Position numbers and translations under genes: made by a program | The notes under the pieces: generated by a model | What the model was told of the DNA's origin: nothing | What the model saw: only the letters and a program-made list of their open reading frames with translations | Database searches by the model: none | Source: Flagellimonas aquimarina | GTDB taxonomy: Bacteria; Bacteroidota; Bacteroidia; Flavobacteriales; Flavobacteriaceae | Direction: 5' to 3' | Length of the DNA: 64,000 bases | Assembly: GCF_003149745.1 (NCBI RefSeq) | Contig: NZ_QGEG01000002.1 | Span: 1,302,001-1,366,000, forward strand | Shown here: in pieces, positions 7,887 through 15,130 of the stretch | Position numbering within the stretch: the stretch's first letter is position 1 | Layout: every line of letters starts with the position of its first letter

Positions 7887-8808
7887 GGTTTTCCTTTTTG
7901 GTTTCTTCTTCTGGATAATATGTTATTCTGCGGGTTGTATACGAGTTTTCTGGAGTAACAATCTGTTTGATCCAATTCTTCTCTACGTTGCTATCAAATT
8001 GAAAGATATATACCTTTTCGGATACCGAGTTTGAAGTCTTGGTAACAATCTTTTCCAACATGCCATCAACATCATAAGAATACAGCATTTTTCTGTCAGA
8101 GACGAATTCCTTCTTGGTAGGGCTATGTAGAAAAACTTCTTTTGAAACAATTTTTCCTGTTGTATCAAAAACCTCTTCTATAGCCTTATTGGACTCTCCA
8201 TCTATGTACTCCTTAGTTAAAACCACTTTTAAAGTGCCTTTGGCATTTTTCCTTTCAGAAGTTCTAATGGATCTTTCCATTATTCCATTTATCAAAAAAC
8301 TTTTTGTGAGCTCATTTTTAAAAGGTGTGTACTCAACACTTGTTTCATCTACCCCTTCACTGTTCGAGGTTGTGATTTTGACCAGTCTTCCTTTTTCATC
8401 ATACAAATGCTCTTGTTGCTCTAAAAATTCTTTGTCATAGGAAATAATTTTTTCTAAAACCCTTCTTGGAGCCAATGTATCAATCGAATAAAAGTTCGCC
8501 ATGGAGGTAGCTTCATCCAGTACGTTGTCCTTATAGCTCTCCATTCGTTTTTCTAGCAGTTCACCATTGTCGTATTTGTAATAGGTAATATCTTGATCAG
8601 TATCATTGTACTGCGTGATCGTCTTTGTCAAAAAACCTTCTTCATTAAATTCAAAGAGTTCTTTTCCGTAATCTGTAATAACCAAACATGATTTCACCTT
8701 TCCATTTAGATCAAAATCCTGAACCTTAAATGTTTGAATCTCCTGTGTCCACAAAGCATGGGCAAGAAGAAAATAAAAAAAGAAAAAAAAAGCGTAGTTT
8801 TTTACCAT
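7879..8808 (-). CDS. Secreted protein with YD-like repeats, function unknown
   Basis: 309 residues. Residues 1-20 form a hydrophobic signal peptide unusually rich in Phe (NYAFFFFFYFLLAHALW). The mature part has repeated short beta strands of the type YKYDNGELLEK, YDEKGRLVKI and YSYDVDGMLEKIV, spaced as in YD/RHS-like or MORN-like sheets. Related flavobacterial proteins are only named hypothetical, as far as I know. It is expected in the periplasm or at the cell surface. The gene runs towards the VOC gene and overlaps it tail to tail by 8 bases. A TAnnTTTG box ends 4 bases before its ATG. Confidence 0.75.
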   Translation of the reverse strand: MVKNYAFFFFFYFLLAHALWTQEIQTFKVQDFDLNGKVKSCLVITDYGKELFEFNEEGFLTKTITQYNDTDQDITYYKYDNGELLEKRMESYKDNVLDEATSMANFYSIDTLAPRRVLEKIISYDKEFLEQQEHLYDEKGRLVKITTSNSEGVDETSVEYTPFKNELTKSFLINGIMERSIRTSERKNAKGTLKVVLTKEYIDGESNKAIEEVFDTTGKIVSKEVFLHSPTKKEFVSDRKMLYSYDVDGMLEKIVTKTSNSVSEKVYIFQFDSNVEKNWIKQIVTPENSYTTRRITYYPEEETKKENPN

Positions 8809-8812
8809 GGTT

Positions 8813-8820
8813 CAAAATTA
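8813..8820 (-). promoter_or_regulatory. Candidate -7 box (TAATTTTG) 4 bases before an ATG
   Basis: The minus strand reads TAATTTTG-AACC-ATG at the start of the secreted-protein gene, the same spacing as at cvfB, DUF2520 and DUF294 genes. No matching -33 element was found. Confidence 0.35.
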
Positions 8821-8892
8821 CTTCTAAATGAGGCAATTAAAAAATTAATGCTATGATCCTAATCAAAAATAACCTAAAGAAAACAATACTAA

Positions 8893-10149
8893 TTAAAACT
8901 TGCGCTCGGGAGCAAAAGAAGTAATTTCCATCGACATGGTTTTTCCAGAAATTATTTCAGAAACCAATTTGCCGGTTGCCGGTCCCAGGCTCCAACCCAT
9001 CATTGCATGGCCGGTAGCAAATATCAGATTTTTGTATTCCATTGATTTTCCTATATAAGGCAGTCCATCAGGAGTTACAGGTCTTAATCCACATTTGGCG
9101 TTTTCTTTATCCTCATTAGAAATTTTAAGTCCTTTGTAAAATTGCTCTGCTCCTTTAGCAATGGCTTCAACCCTTTCTTTTCTTATGATGTTATTGATGC
9201 CCGAAAATTCCATGGTTCCAGCAAAACGAGTAAATCCGTTCATTGGGGTGACCGCCATCTTTGCTTCCATTAAAATAGCTGGCATAGAGATATTGGTGGT
9301 ATCAGCAACATTTATGCGATATCCTTTACCTGCTTGTAATGGTAGTTTTATATTCAATTTTTTAGAAAGGTGGGAAGTCCATGAACCGGCAGCAAAAACA
9401 ACTTCGTCCGGTTGATAAGTTCCTTTGCTTGTCTTCACTTCTGCTACTCTATCTCCATTAACAACAATATCTAAAACTTCTTCATTTTTATTGATTGCAA
9501 CCCCATTTTTCGGTAAAAAACCCAACATTCTTTCCATAAATTGCGTTGGAGTCGTATGTCTGTCACATTCATAATGAAAGGCACCAAGAGCATTAAGCTC
9601 TATATTTGGTTCCAGTTTTTGTAAACCGTTGGCATCTAAATGACTTACTTCTAGACCTAAGTCCCCTGCCCTTTTTGCAACCTCCATCTCATGATTCCTT
9701 TCTTTATCAGTCTGATACATCATTAGGAGTCCTTTTCGCTCCAAATGAAAATCTCCCAAATCTCCTGAAGCCTTTATATCTTCAAAAAGTTCCCTACTCA
9801 ACAAATTAATGTCCATAATAACTGGCATAGCTTTTTCCACCTTGGACTTTGTAGATGATTTTTTAAAGTACCACGACCATTTCATAAACTCCATGTCAAG
9901 TCTAGGTTTTATATAAAACGGACTGGAAGAGTCGAACATGTACTTGATTCCTTTTGAAATCATTCCTGGAGATGCCAAAGGAATTATATGACTTGGAGTT
10001 ATATACCCGGCATTTACAAAAGAGGCTCCTGAGGTAATATCAGATTTATCCAAAACCGTGACCCGATGGCCCTCTTTTTGTAAAAAATAAGCAGTTGAGA
10101 GGCCTACTATACCACCACCTATTACTAAAATATTCTTATTTGACCCCAT
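8893..10149 (-). CDS. FAD-dependent D-amino-acid (cis-4-hydroxy-D-proline) dehydrogenase
   Basis: 418 residues of the DadA/DAO family. The FAD-binding Rossmann motif VIGGGIVGLSTAYFLQKEG lies at residues 8-26, and the second FAD contact RPVTPDGLPYIGKS near 355, with GHAMMGWSLGP near 380. By itself the protein could oxidise various D-amino acids. The two co-directional genes just upstream encode a 4-hydroxyproline epimerase and a pyrroline-4-hydroxy-2-carboxylate deaminase-like enzyme, so the inferred job is oxidising cis-4-hydroxy-D-proline, passing electrons to the respiratory chain. The gap to the epimerase gene is 1 base. Confidence 0.85.
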   Translation of the reverse strand: MGSNKNILVIGGGIVGLSTAYFLQKEGHRVTVLDKSDITSGASFVNAGYITPSHIIPLASPGMISKGIKYMFDSSSPFYIKPRLDMEFMKWSWYFKKSSTKSKVEKAMPVIMDINLLSRELFEDIKASGDLGDFHLERKGLLMMYQTDKERNHEMEVAKRAGDLGLEVSHLDANGLQKLEPNIELNALGAFHYECDRHTTPTQFMERMLGFLPKNGVAINKNEEVLDIVVNGDRVAEVKTSKGTYQPDEVVFAAGSWTSHLSKKLNIKLPLQAGKGYRINVADTTNISMPAILMEAKMAVTPMNGFTRFAGTMEFSGINNIIRKERVEAIAKGAEQFYKGLKISNEDKENAKCGLRPVTPDGLPYIGKSMEYKNLIFATGHAMMGWSLGPATGKLVSEIISGKTMSMEITSFAPERKF

Positions 10150-10150
10150 A

Positions 10151-11161
10151 TTAAATCACCTGAAATCCATACGCGTATGGATCATCATCTGTATCTATTG
10201 TAATTGTATTTCTACCATATATCTTGGCCCATCCTTGAACACTAGGTATAATTGCCTTTTTATTGCCCAGTAGAGTTTCTTGTTCTACTTTTCCTACAAA
10301 TTTAGAACCAATAAAACTTTCATGCACATATTCTTGGCCCAAGTTTAACAGTCCCCTTGCATTTAATTGTGCCATACGAGCTGACGTACCTGTGCCACAA
10401 GGAGATCTGTCTATTGCTTTTTCTCCATAAAAAACCGCGTTCCTGCCAGATGAGCCTTCGTCAATTGGTTCACCCGTCCATAAAATATGTGATACGTGAT
10501 TGATATTCGAATTTTCTGGATGAACAAATTCATTAGGATACTCTTCGTTGATTTTTGTTCGAATTTCTTGAGAAAATTGAATCAATTCACTTGCAGTAAA
10601 ATCTTGGATTCCTGTGAAATTTGATTGTGGGTCCACAATTGCATAAAAATTTCCTCCAAAACCAACATCAAAAGTTAATTCTCCCAGTACGCCACTTTCA
10701 ATTTTTAAGTTTTCTGCTGCCAAGTAACTTTTTACATTGGTCAACTTTACCCACTCCACTTTCTCTCCTTGCTTATGATAGTCAATTTCAACTAAACCGG
10801 CAGGAGTTTCCAATCTCACTTTTCCAGGTGTTTTGGGCTTTACCAACCCCTCCTCTAAGGCAATGGTCATAGTTCCTATGGTTCCATGACCGCACATGGG
10901 CAAACAACCACTGGTTTCTATAAAAAGAACTGCTATATCATTTTCAGGATCGTGAGGCGGATACAATATGCTACCACTCATCATGTCATGACCTCTTGGC
11001 TCAAACATTAAACCAGTGCGAATCCAGTCAAATTCTTTCATAAAATACTGTCGCTTTTCTTCCATGGTGTTCCCTTCCAAATTTGGGCCACCTTCTACTA
11101 CTAGCCGAACTGGGTTTCCGCATGTATGGGCATCAATACACTTGAATATGTGCGTACTCAT
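10151..11161 (-). CDS. 4-hydroxyproline 2-epimerase (proline racemase family)
   Basis: 336 residues. Both catalytic cysteines of epimerases and racemases are present: Cys90 in CLPMCGHGTIG and Cys255 in DRSPCGTGTSARMA. In trans-3-hydroxyproline dehydratases the first of these is Thr or Ser, so that alternative is disfavoured. The enzyme would convert trans-4-hydroxy-L-proline to cis-4-hydroxy-D-proline. It sits between the matching deaminase (no gap) and oxidase (1-base gap), which strongly suggests a hydroxyproline operon rather than proline racemisation. Collagen-like or plant/algal wall proteins would be natural sources of substrate. Confidence 0.9.
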   Translation of the reverse strand: MSTHIFKCIDAHTCGNPVRLVVEGGPNLEGNTMEEKRQYFMKEFDWIRTGLMFEPRGHDMMSGSILYPPHDPENDIAVLFIETSGCLPMCGHGTIGTMTIALEEGLVKPKTPGKVRLETPAGLVEIDYHKQGEKVEWVKLTNVKSYLAAENLKIESGVLGELTFDVGFGGNFYAIVDPQSNFTGIQDFTASELIQFSQEIRTKINEEYPNEFVHPENSNINHVSHILWTGEPIDEGSSGRNAVFYGEKAIDRSPCGTGTSARMAQLNARGLLNLGQEYVHESFIGSKFVGKVEQETLLGNKKAIIPSVQGWAKIYGRNTITIDTDDDPYAYGFQVI

Positions 11162-12070
11162 CTAAAAAATGGGGATTTGAGGTCTGGTCTTTACTCCATG
11201 ATCTATAATAGAAAGAACTCTATCACGCTCTTTTCCTTGCAGGGGCAACCTAGGTAAACGTACATTCTCTGTTCCTATTCCTGTAGCAACTTCGGCCAGT
11301 TTAATATTCTGAACCAACTGCGGGTTAATGTCCAATTCCAACAAAGGCATGAACCAACGGTATATTGCAGTGGCCTCCTCTATCCTTCCTTCTTTTACCA
11401 ATTGATAAATAGCGACTGTTTCTTTTGGAAAGGCACATACTAAACCAGCTACCCAACCATCTGAGCCCATTAGCAAACTCTCCATAGCTAGGGTATCAAC
11501 TCCACATAGAATTTTCAATCTTTCGCCAAACCTGTTCCTAATGCGTGTTATGTTCGTTATGTCTCTGGTAGATTCTTTCACTGCCTGTATATTGTCATTT
11601 TCCAACAATTCATCAAACATATCCAAGGTAACTTCAATTTTATAATCTACAGGATTGTTGTAGATCATAATTGGCAATGAAGTATTTTGAGCTACCGCTT
11701 TAAAATATGCCATTGTTTCATAGTCTGTAGATTTATAACGCATTGGTGGAAGCATCATGAGTCCTTTGGCTCCATATTTCTCCGCTTTTTCTGCCGCCAT
11801 TATAGCTTTTTTGGTACTCTGCTCGGCTATGTTCATTACTACGGGAACTTTGCCGTCCACTAACCCAACAGTATGCTCAATCAATATTTGTTTTTCATCA
11901 TCATCCAATGTGCTTGCTTCGCCAAGTGTGCCCCCTAATATTATACCACTGACTCCTGCCTCCAATTGGGCGTTTATATTTACCGTGAACATTTCCATGT
12001 CCAACTTATCTTCGTGGGTAAATTTGGTGGTGACTGCGGGCATAACCCCTTTCCAACTAAACTGTGTCAT
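11162..12070 (-). CDS. Dihydrodipicolinate synthase-family lyase, probable pyrroline-4-hydroxy-2-carboxylate deaminase
   Basis: 302 residues with a class I aldolase TIM barrel. GGTLGEASTLDDDEK near residues 47-60 is the family signature, Tyr137 (MIYNNP) the catalytic Tyr, and Lys165 (AVKESTRD) the Schiff-base Lys. It is first in a three-gene minus-strand operon with hydroxyproline epimerase and oxidase, so it most likely deaminates the pyrroline product to 2-oxoglutarate semialdehyde. True DapA is less likely from context. The semialdehyde dehydrogenase that would finish the route is not in the window. Confidence 0.85.
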   Translation of the reverse strand: MTQFSWKGVMPAVTTKFTHEDKLDMEMFTVNINAQLEAGVSGIILGGTLGEASTLDDDEKQILIEHTVGLVDGKVPVVMNIAEQSTKKAIMAAEKAEKYGAKGLMMLPPMRYKSTDYETMAYFKAVAQNTSLPIMIYNNPVDYKIEVTLDMFDELLENDNIQAVKESTRDITNITRIRNRFGERLKILCGVDTLAMESLLMGSDGWVAGLVCAFPKETVAIYQLVKEGRIEEATAIYRWFMPLLELDINPQLVQNIKLAEVATGIGTENVRLPRLPLQGKERDRVLSIIDHGVKTRPQIPIF

Positions 12071-12129
12071 TGTATATTTTATTTTTTACCAAAAATATTA
12101 TTGCACCTTCTTTTAAACCTCCTGAAAAT

Positions 12130-12141
12130 TATCATATGATA
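12130..12141. promoter_or_regulatory. Perfect 12-base palindrome between the AraC gene and the hydroxyproline operon
   Basis: TATCATATGATA is an exact palindrome located about midway in the 129-base divergent gap. That is the expected place for an operator shared by the AraC-type regulator gene and the operon it may control. AraC proteins more often bind direct repeats, so this is only a candidate. Confidence 0.35.
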
Positions 12142-12199
12142 GCGTTATTTTATCCTATTATAAAGAATAACATGTATTTTAAAGGTAATTTTAGAACAC

Positions 12200-13042
12200 A
12201 TGAAGGTATACGCATTTAAGATACCCAAAAAACCTAGGGAAAATATCACCGTACAAAACGATAAAGGACCAGCCTTTTATGATAAACTTCATCAACACGA
12301 AGAAATTCAAATAAGCCAAATCCTTGAAGGTACTGGAAAGTTGATTGCAGGAGATAGTGTTCATTCATTCCAGAGAGGAGATCTATTTGTTATAGGGAGT
12401 GGAATACCACACTTTTTCAAGAGTGCCGCTAGCTCTAAAAATTCCCAAATGGTTTCTCTTTTCTTTAGAAAGGATTCTTTTGGCAGTAATTTTTTTGACA
12501 TTGAGGAAATGAAGGAACTTCAAGGCTTTTTTTCTAATGCCAAAACCGGTTTTAAAACAATTTCTACCAACCGTAAGATTGTTGAATCTATGAAAGGCTT
12601 AATTTCTTTGGGACACTTTTCAAGGTTTATGGTTTTAATCCAATTACTTAAAGATTTAAGTGACTCTCCAAAGACCAAGCTTTCTGGGTTTGTACAGCAA
12701 AAGCAGGTATCCAACGATCAAGGAGAACGATTACGAGCAGTATTCGATTATGTAATGAAAAACTTTGACCAAAAAATTGAACTGAAGACCGTTGCCAAAT
12801 TGGTCCACATGACACCCAATGCTTTCTGCAGGTTTTTCAAAGAAAGAACAAATAAGACTTTTTTCAGGTTTTTAATTGAAGTTAGGGTTGAACATGTATG
12901 TCAATTGCTTATAAACCATAAAGACATGCCCATTGTGGAAGCTGCAAATACCTCTGGGTTCAACTCCATTTCAAATTTTAATAGAATGTTCAGAGAAATA
13001 AAGGGCACTAATCCAACTGAATACCTTCAACATCTATATTAA
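12200..13042 (+). CDS. AraC-family transcriptional regulator with N-terminal cupin
   Basis: 280 residues. Residues 20-75 form a cupin-like sensor (HEEIQISQILEGTGKLIAGD, then FVIGSGIPHFFKS). Residues 175-280 form the two helix-turn-helix motifs (KTVAKLVHMTPNAFCRFFKE and FNSISNFNRMFREIKGTNPT with the C-terminal PTEYLQ). It is transcribed away from the hydroxyproline operon across a 129-base gap, so it probably regulates that operon, with hydroxyproline or a breakdown product as the signal. The effector is inferred, not seen. Confidence 0.9.
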   Translation: MKVYAFKIPKKPRENITVQNDKGPAFYDKLHQHEEIQISQILEGTGKLIAGDSVHSFQRGDLFVIGSGIPHFFKSAASSKNSQMVSLFFRKDSFGSNFFDIEEMKELQGFFSNAKTGFKTISTNRKIVESMKGLISLGHFSRFMVLIQLLKDLSDSPKTKLSGFVQQKQVSNDQGERLRAVFDYVMKNFDQKIELKTVAKLVHMTPNAFCRFFKERTNKTFFRFLIEVRVEHVCQLLINHKDMPIVEAANTSGFNSISNFNRMFREIKGTNPTEYLQHLY

Positions 13043-13084
13043 AACATGTTGTAAAAAAAATCAATCCAGTTGCTATCGTTTCGC

Positions 13085-13092
13085 TATTTTTG
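13085..13092 (+). promoter_or_regulatory. Candidate -7 box (TATTTTTG) for the M28 peptidase gene
   Basis: TATTTTTG matches TAnnTTTG and lies 23 bases before the ATG at 13116. The nearest upstream TTG is closer than the usual 19 bases, so support is partial. Confidence 0.35.
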
Positions 13093-13115
13093 GGAAATTT
13101 TGATAGTTAATCACC

Positions 13116-14672
13116 ATGAAAAAAATAATTCTGATTGTTTTGGGTCTTGCATTTTCTTGCAATACCGCTCAAAAAACAGTTTCTGAAGTTTCCAACACAG
13201 TAAAAGAAGTGGACCCTGTTGTATTTGGGGAAAGCATTACACAAAATGAACTCAAGGAACATCTGTACATATATGCTTCTGATGAATTTGAAGGAAGGGA
13301 AACTGGGCAGCCAGGACAGAAAAAAGCAGTTGCATACCTTAAATCACAGTATGAAACTTTGGGTATACCCGCTGCAAAAAAGGATGGTGATTATTTTCAA
13401 AAAGTTCCTTTAGAAGTAGCCAAAGTTCCTAAAGGTAGCATTGAAATTAATGACGCTGTCTTTCAAATAGGTGAAGATGCGGTCACATTTGATGCCGCTA
13501 GCGGCACTTACAATGAAGTTGTGTATGTTGGGTACGGAATTGAAGAAGAAAGTTATTCAGACTACGAAGGGGTGGATGTATCAGGAAAACTGGTTTTGAT
13601 TAAATCCGGAGAACCAACAAATGATGATGGAACATATATGCTTTCTGGTACCAACAAAAAATCTGATTGGAGCAACATGTCTGAAGCCATGGGCAAAAAG
13701 TCTAGTTTGGCAGCTGATAAAGGGGCGGTTGGCGTGCTATATTATGATACCCAAAACTACCTTAGATTCAAAGGTTACTTTGATTTTATGAAAAACAACG
13801 ATAGCGGAAAAATGTCTCTTAGGGAAGAGGTTACCAACAGTTTCATTGTTCTACTGAATCAAAACTCAGCATCCGCTATAATTAAGGACATAGAAAAAAA
13901 CAATACGGCCGTAGTAGTTTCATCATCCATAAAACTGAATGCCACAAGCGGAAACGATCAAATAAGTTCTGAAAATGTAGTGGCAATTATCAAAGGATCA
14001 GAAAAACCCAATGAATATATTGTTGTGTCTTCTCATCTAGATCATATTGGTGTTACCTCAGATGGTCAGATTAATAATGGAGCTGATGACGATGGTTCTG
14101 GAAGTGTTGCACTTTTAGAAATAGCGGAAGCTTTTAAGATGGCCAAAGAAGCTGGCCAAGGACCAAAAAGATCAATTGTGTTTTTACATGTTACCGGTGA
14201 AGAAAAAGGGCTGTTAGGATCAAAGTATTATACCGACTATGATCCCATTTTGCCATTATCGCAAACAGTTGCCAACCTTAATATTGATATGATTGGCAGA
14301 ATTGACCCTAAAAGAGAAGGAGATCGGAACTATCTATATCTTATAGGCTCCGATAAACTAAGTACCGATTTACATAATCTTTCGGAGGAAGTAAATAAAA
14401 AATATACCAATATTGAGTTTGACTATACCTACAATGATGAAAATGATCCCAATAGATTTTATTACAGAAGTGATCATTACAACTTTGCCAAAAATAACAT
14501 TCCAATTATTTTCTATTTTAACGGAACCCATGAGGATTATCACAGACCGGGTGACACTCCTGATAAAATAAATTATGACCTTTTAGAGAATAGAACACGT
14601 CTTGTGTTTTATACCGCTTGGGAAGTTGCCAATAGGGAAAATAAAGTGGTGGTGGACAAAGTATCCAAGTAA
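13116..14672 (+). CDS. M28-family zinc aminopeptidase, lipoprotein with PA domain
   Basis: 518 residues. The N-terminus ends in a lipobox (GLAFSC, Cys at 15), so the protein is likely lipid-anchored. Residues about 105-240 resemble a protease-associated insert (VYVGYGIEEESYSDYEGVDV). The M28 catalytic part carries the expected metal and base residues: His in SSHLDHIGV, Asp in GADDDGSGSVALLE, Glu-Glu in TGEEKGLLGS, Asp in NIDMIGRID, and a final His in THEDYHRPGDTPDKI. It probably removes N-terminal residues from peptides in the periplasm or at the surface. It could supply amino acids to neighbouring catabolism, but no direct link to the hydroxyproline genes is shown. Confidence 0.9.
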   Translation: MKKIILIVLGLAFSCNTAQKTVSEVSNTVKEVDPVVFGESITQNELKEHLYIYASDEFEGRETGQPGQKKAVAYLKSQYETLGIPAAKKDGDYFQKVPLEVAKVPKGSIEINDAVFQIGEDAVTFDAASGTYNEVVYVGYGIEEESYSDYEGVDVSGKLVLIKSGEPTNDDGTYMLSGTNKKSDWSNMSEAMGKKSSLAADKGAVGVLYYDTQNYLRFKGYFDFMKNNDSGKMSLREEVTNSFIVLLNQNSASAIIKDIEKNNTAVVVSSSIKLNATSGNDQISSENVVAIIKGSEKPNEYIVVSSHLDHIGVTSDGQINNGADDDGSGSVALLEIAEAFKMAKEAGQGPKRSIVFLHVTGEEKGLLGSKYYTDYDPILPLSQTVANLNIDMIGRIDPKREGDRNYLYLIGSDKLSTDLHNLSEEVNKKYTNIEFDYTYNDENDPNRFYYRSDHYNFAKNNIPIIFYFNGTHEDYHRPGDTPDKINYDLLENRTRLVFYTAWEVANRENKVVVDKVSK

Positions 14673-14693
14673 ATAGGAATTTCTGAAAAACAA

Positions 14694-14722
14694 AAAAGCC
14701 CTCTTAAAAAGAGGGCTTTTTA
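14694..14722. terminator. Bidirectional terminator between M28 peptidase and tRNA-His
   Basis: The stem GCCCTCTT / AAGAGGGC (14698-14705 and 14709-14716) has a 3-base loop. It is flanked by A-run and T-run, giving a U-tract in either direction. It lies 25 bases after the peptidase stop (plus) and 10 bases after the tRNA-His 3' end (minus), so it can end both. Confidence 0.85.
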
Positions 14723-14726
14723 TTTG

Positions 14727-14801
14727 GGTGGAAGACGGGATTCGAACCCGCGACCCTCGGTACCACAAACCGATGCTCTAACCAGCTGAGCTACAACCAC
14801 C
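14727..14801 (-). tRNA. tRNA-His (anticodon GTG)
   Basis: Read on the minus strand, a full cloverleaf is present: T8-A9, D arm GCTC/GAGC, anticodon stem TCGGT/ACCGA with loop TTGTGGT (anticodon GTG), and T arm GCGGG-TTCGAAT-CCCGT. The extra G at position -1 that marks tRNA-His is encoded (position 14801) and faces C73. The acceptor stem pairs G1-C72, T2-A71, G3-C70, G4-C69 and G7-C66, but positions 5-68 and 6-67 are both T facing T. CCA is not encoded. A -7/-33 promoter lies just upstream and a terminator just downstream. Confidence 0.95.
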
Positions 14802-15130
14802 ATTTAAGCGGATGCAAAAATACTTTTTTTATCAATTCAATCAAAAGATTTTAAACTTTACCTTCACAAAAACAAAATATTATTCAACCCCCTTTTCTTC
14901 CTTAGGAGTTTCACCGTTTGTAATCATCTGTATTCAAACAGATAACCAAGAGAATCGGTTTATATTTTACATATGCTTTTTTAGATAGGAAATAGGTCTT
15001 TTTTATTAAAAAACATCGATGAAATGCACTCTTTAACAGACAAAACACACAAATAATGATCGTTCACAACAATTAGTACCAGAAAAAACTATTGAAAAGT
15101 ATTTTTACTAATCAAGGTTTAAACATTTGT
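14802..15130. other. Gene-free stretch upstream of the hybrid TPR kinase
   Basis: No supported gene in these 329 bases. The left end holds the minus-strand tRNA-His promoter (14815-14846). At 14926-14943 there is an inverted repeat, ATCTGT-N6-ACAGAT, which could be an operator for the kinase gene. Otherwise it is AT-rich and without clear structure. A TTG at 15092 could extend the kinase frame, but the ATG at 15131 directly precedes the signal peptide. Confidence 0.6.
14815..14846 (-). promoter_or_regulatory. tRNA-His promoter (-7 TATTTTTG, -33 TTTTG)
   Basis: On the minus strand TTTTG (14846-14842) is followed after exactly 19 bases by TATTTTTG (14822-14815), which fits both Bacteroidota elements. 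The next bases, GCATCCGCTTAA, recur almost unchanged behind the tRNA-Met promoter at 50 kb. Confidence 0.75.
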
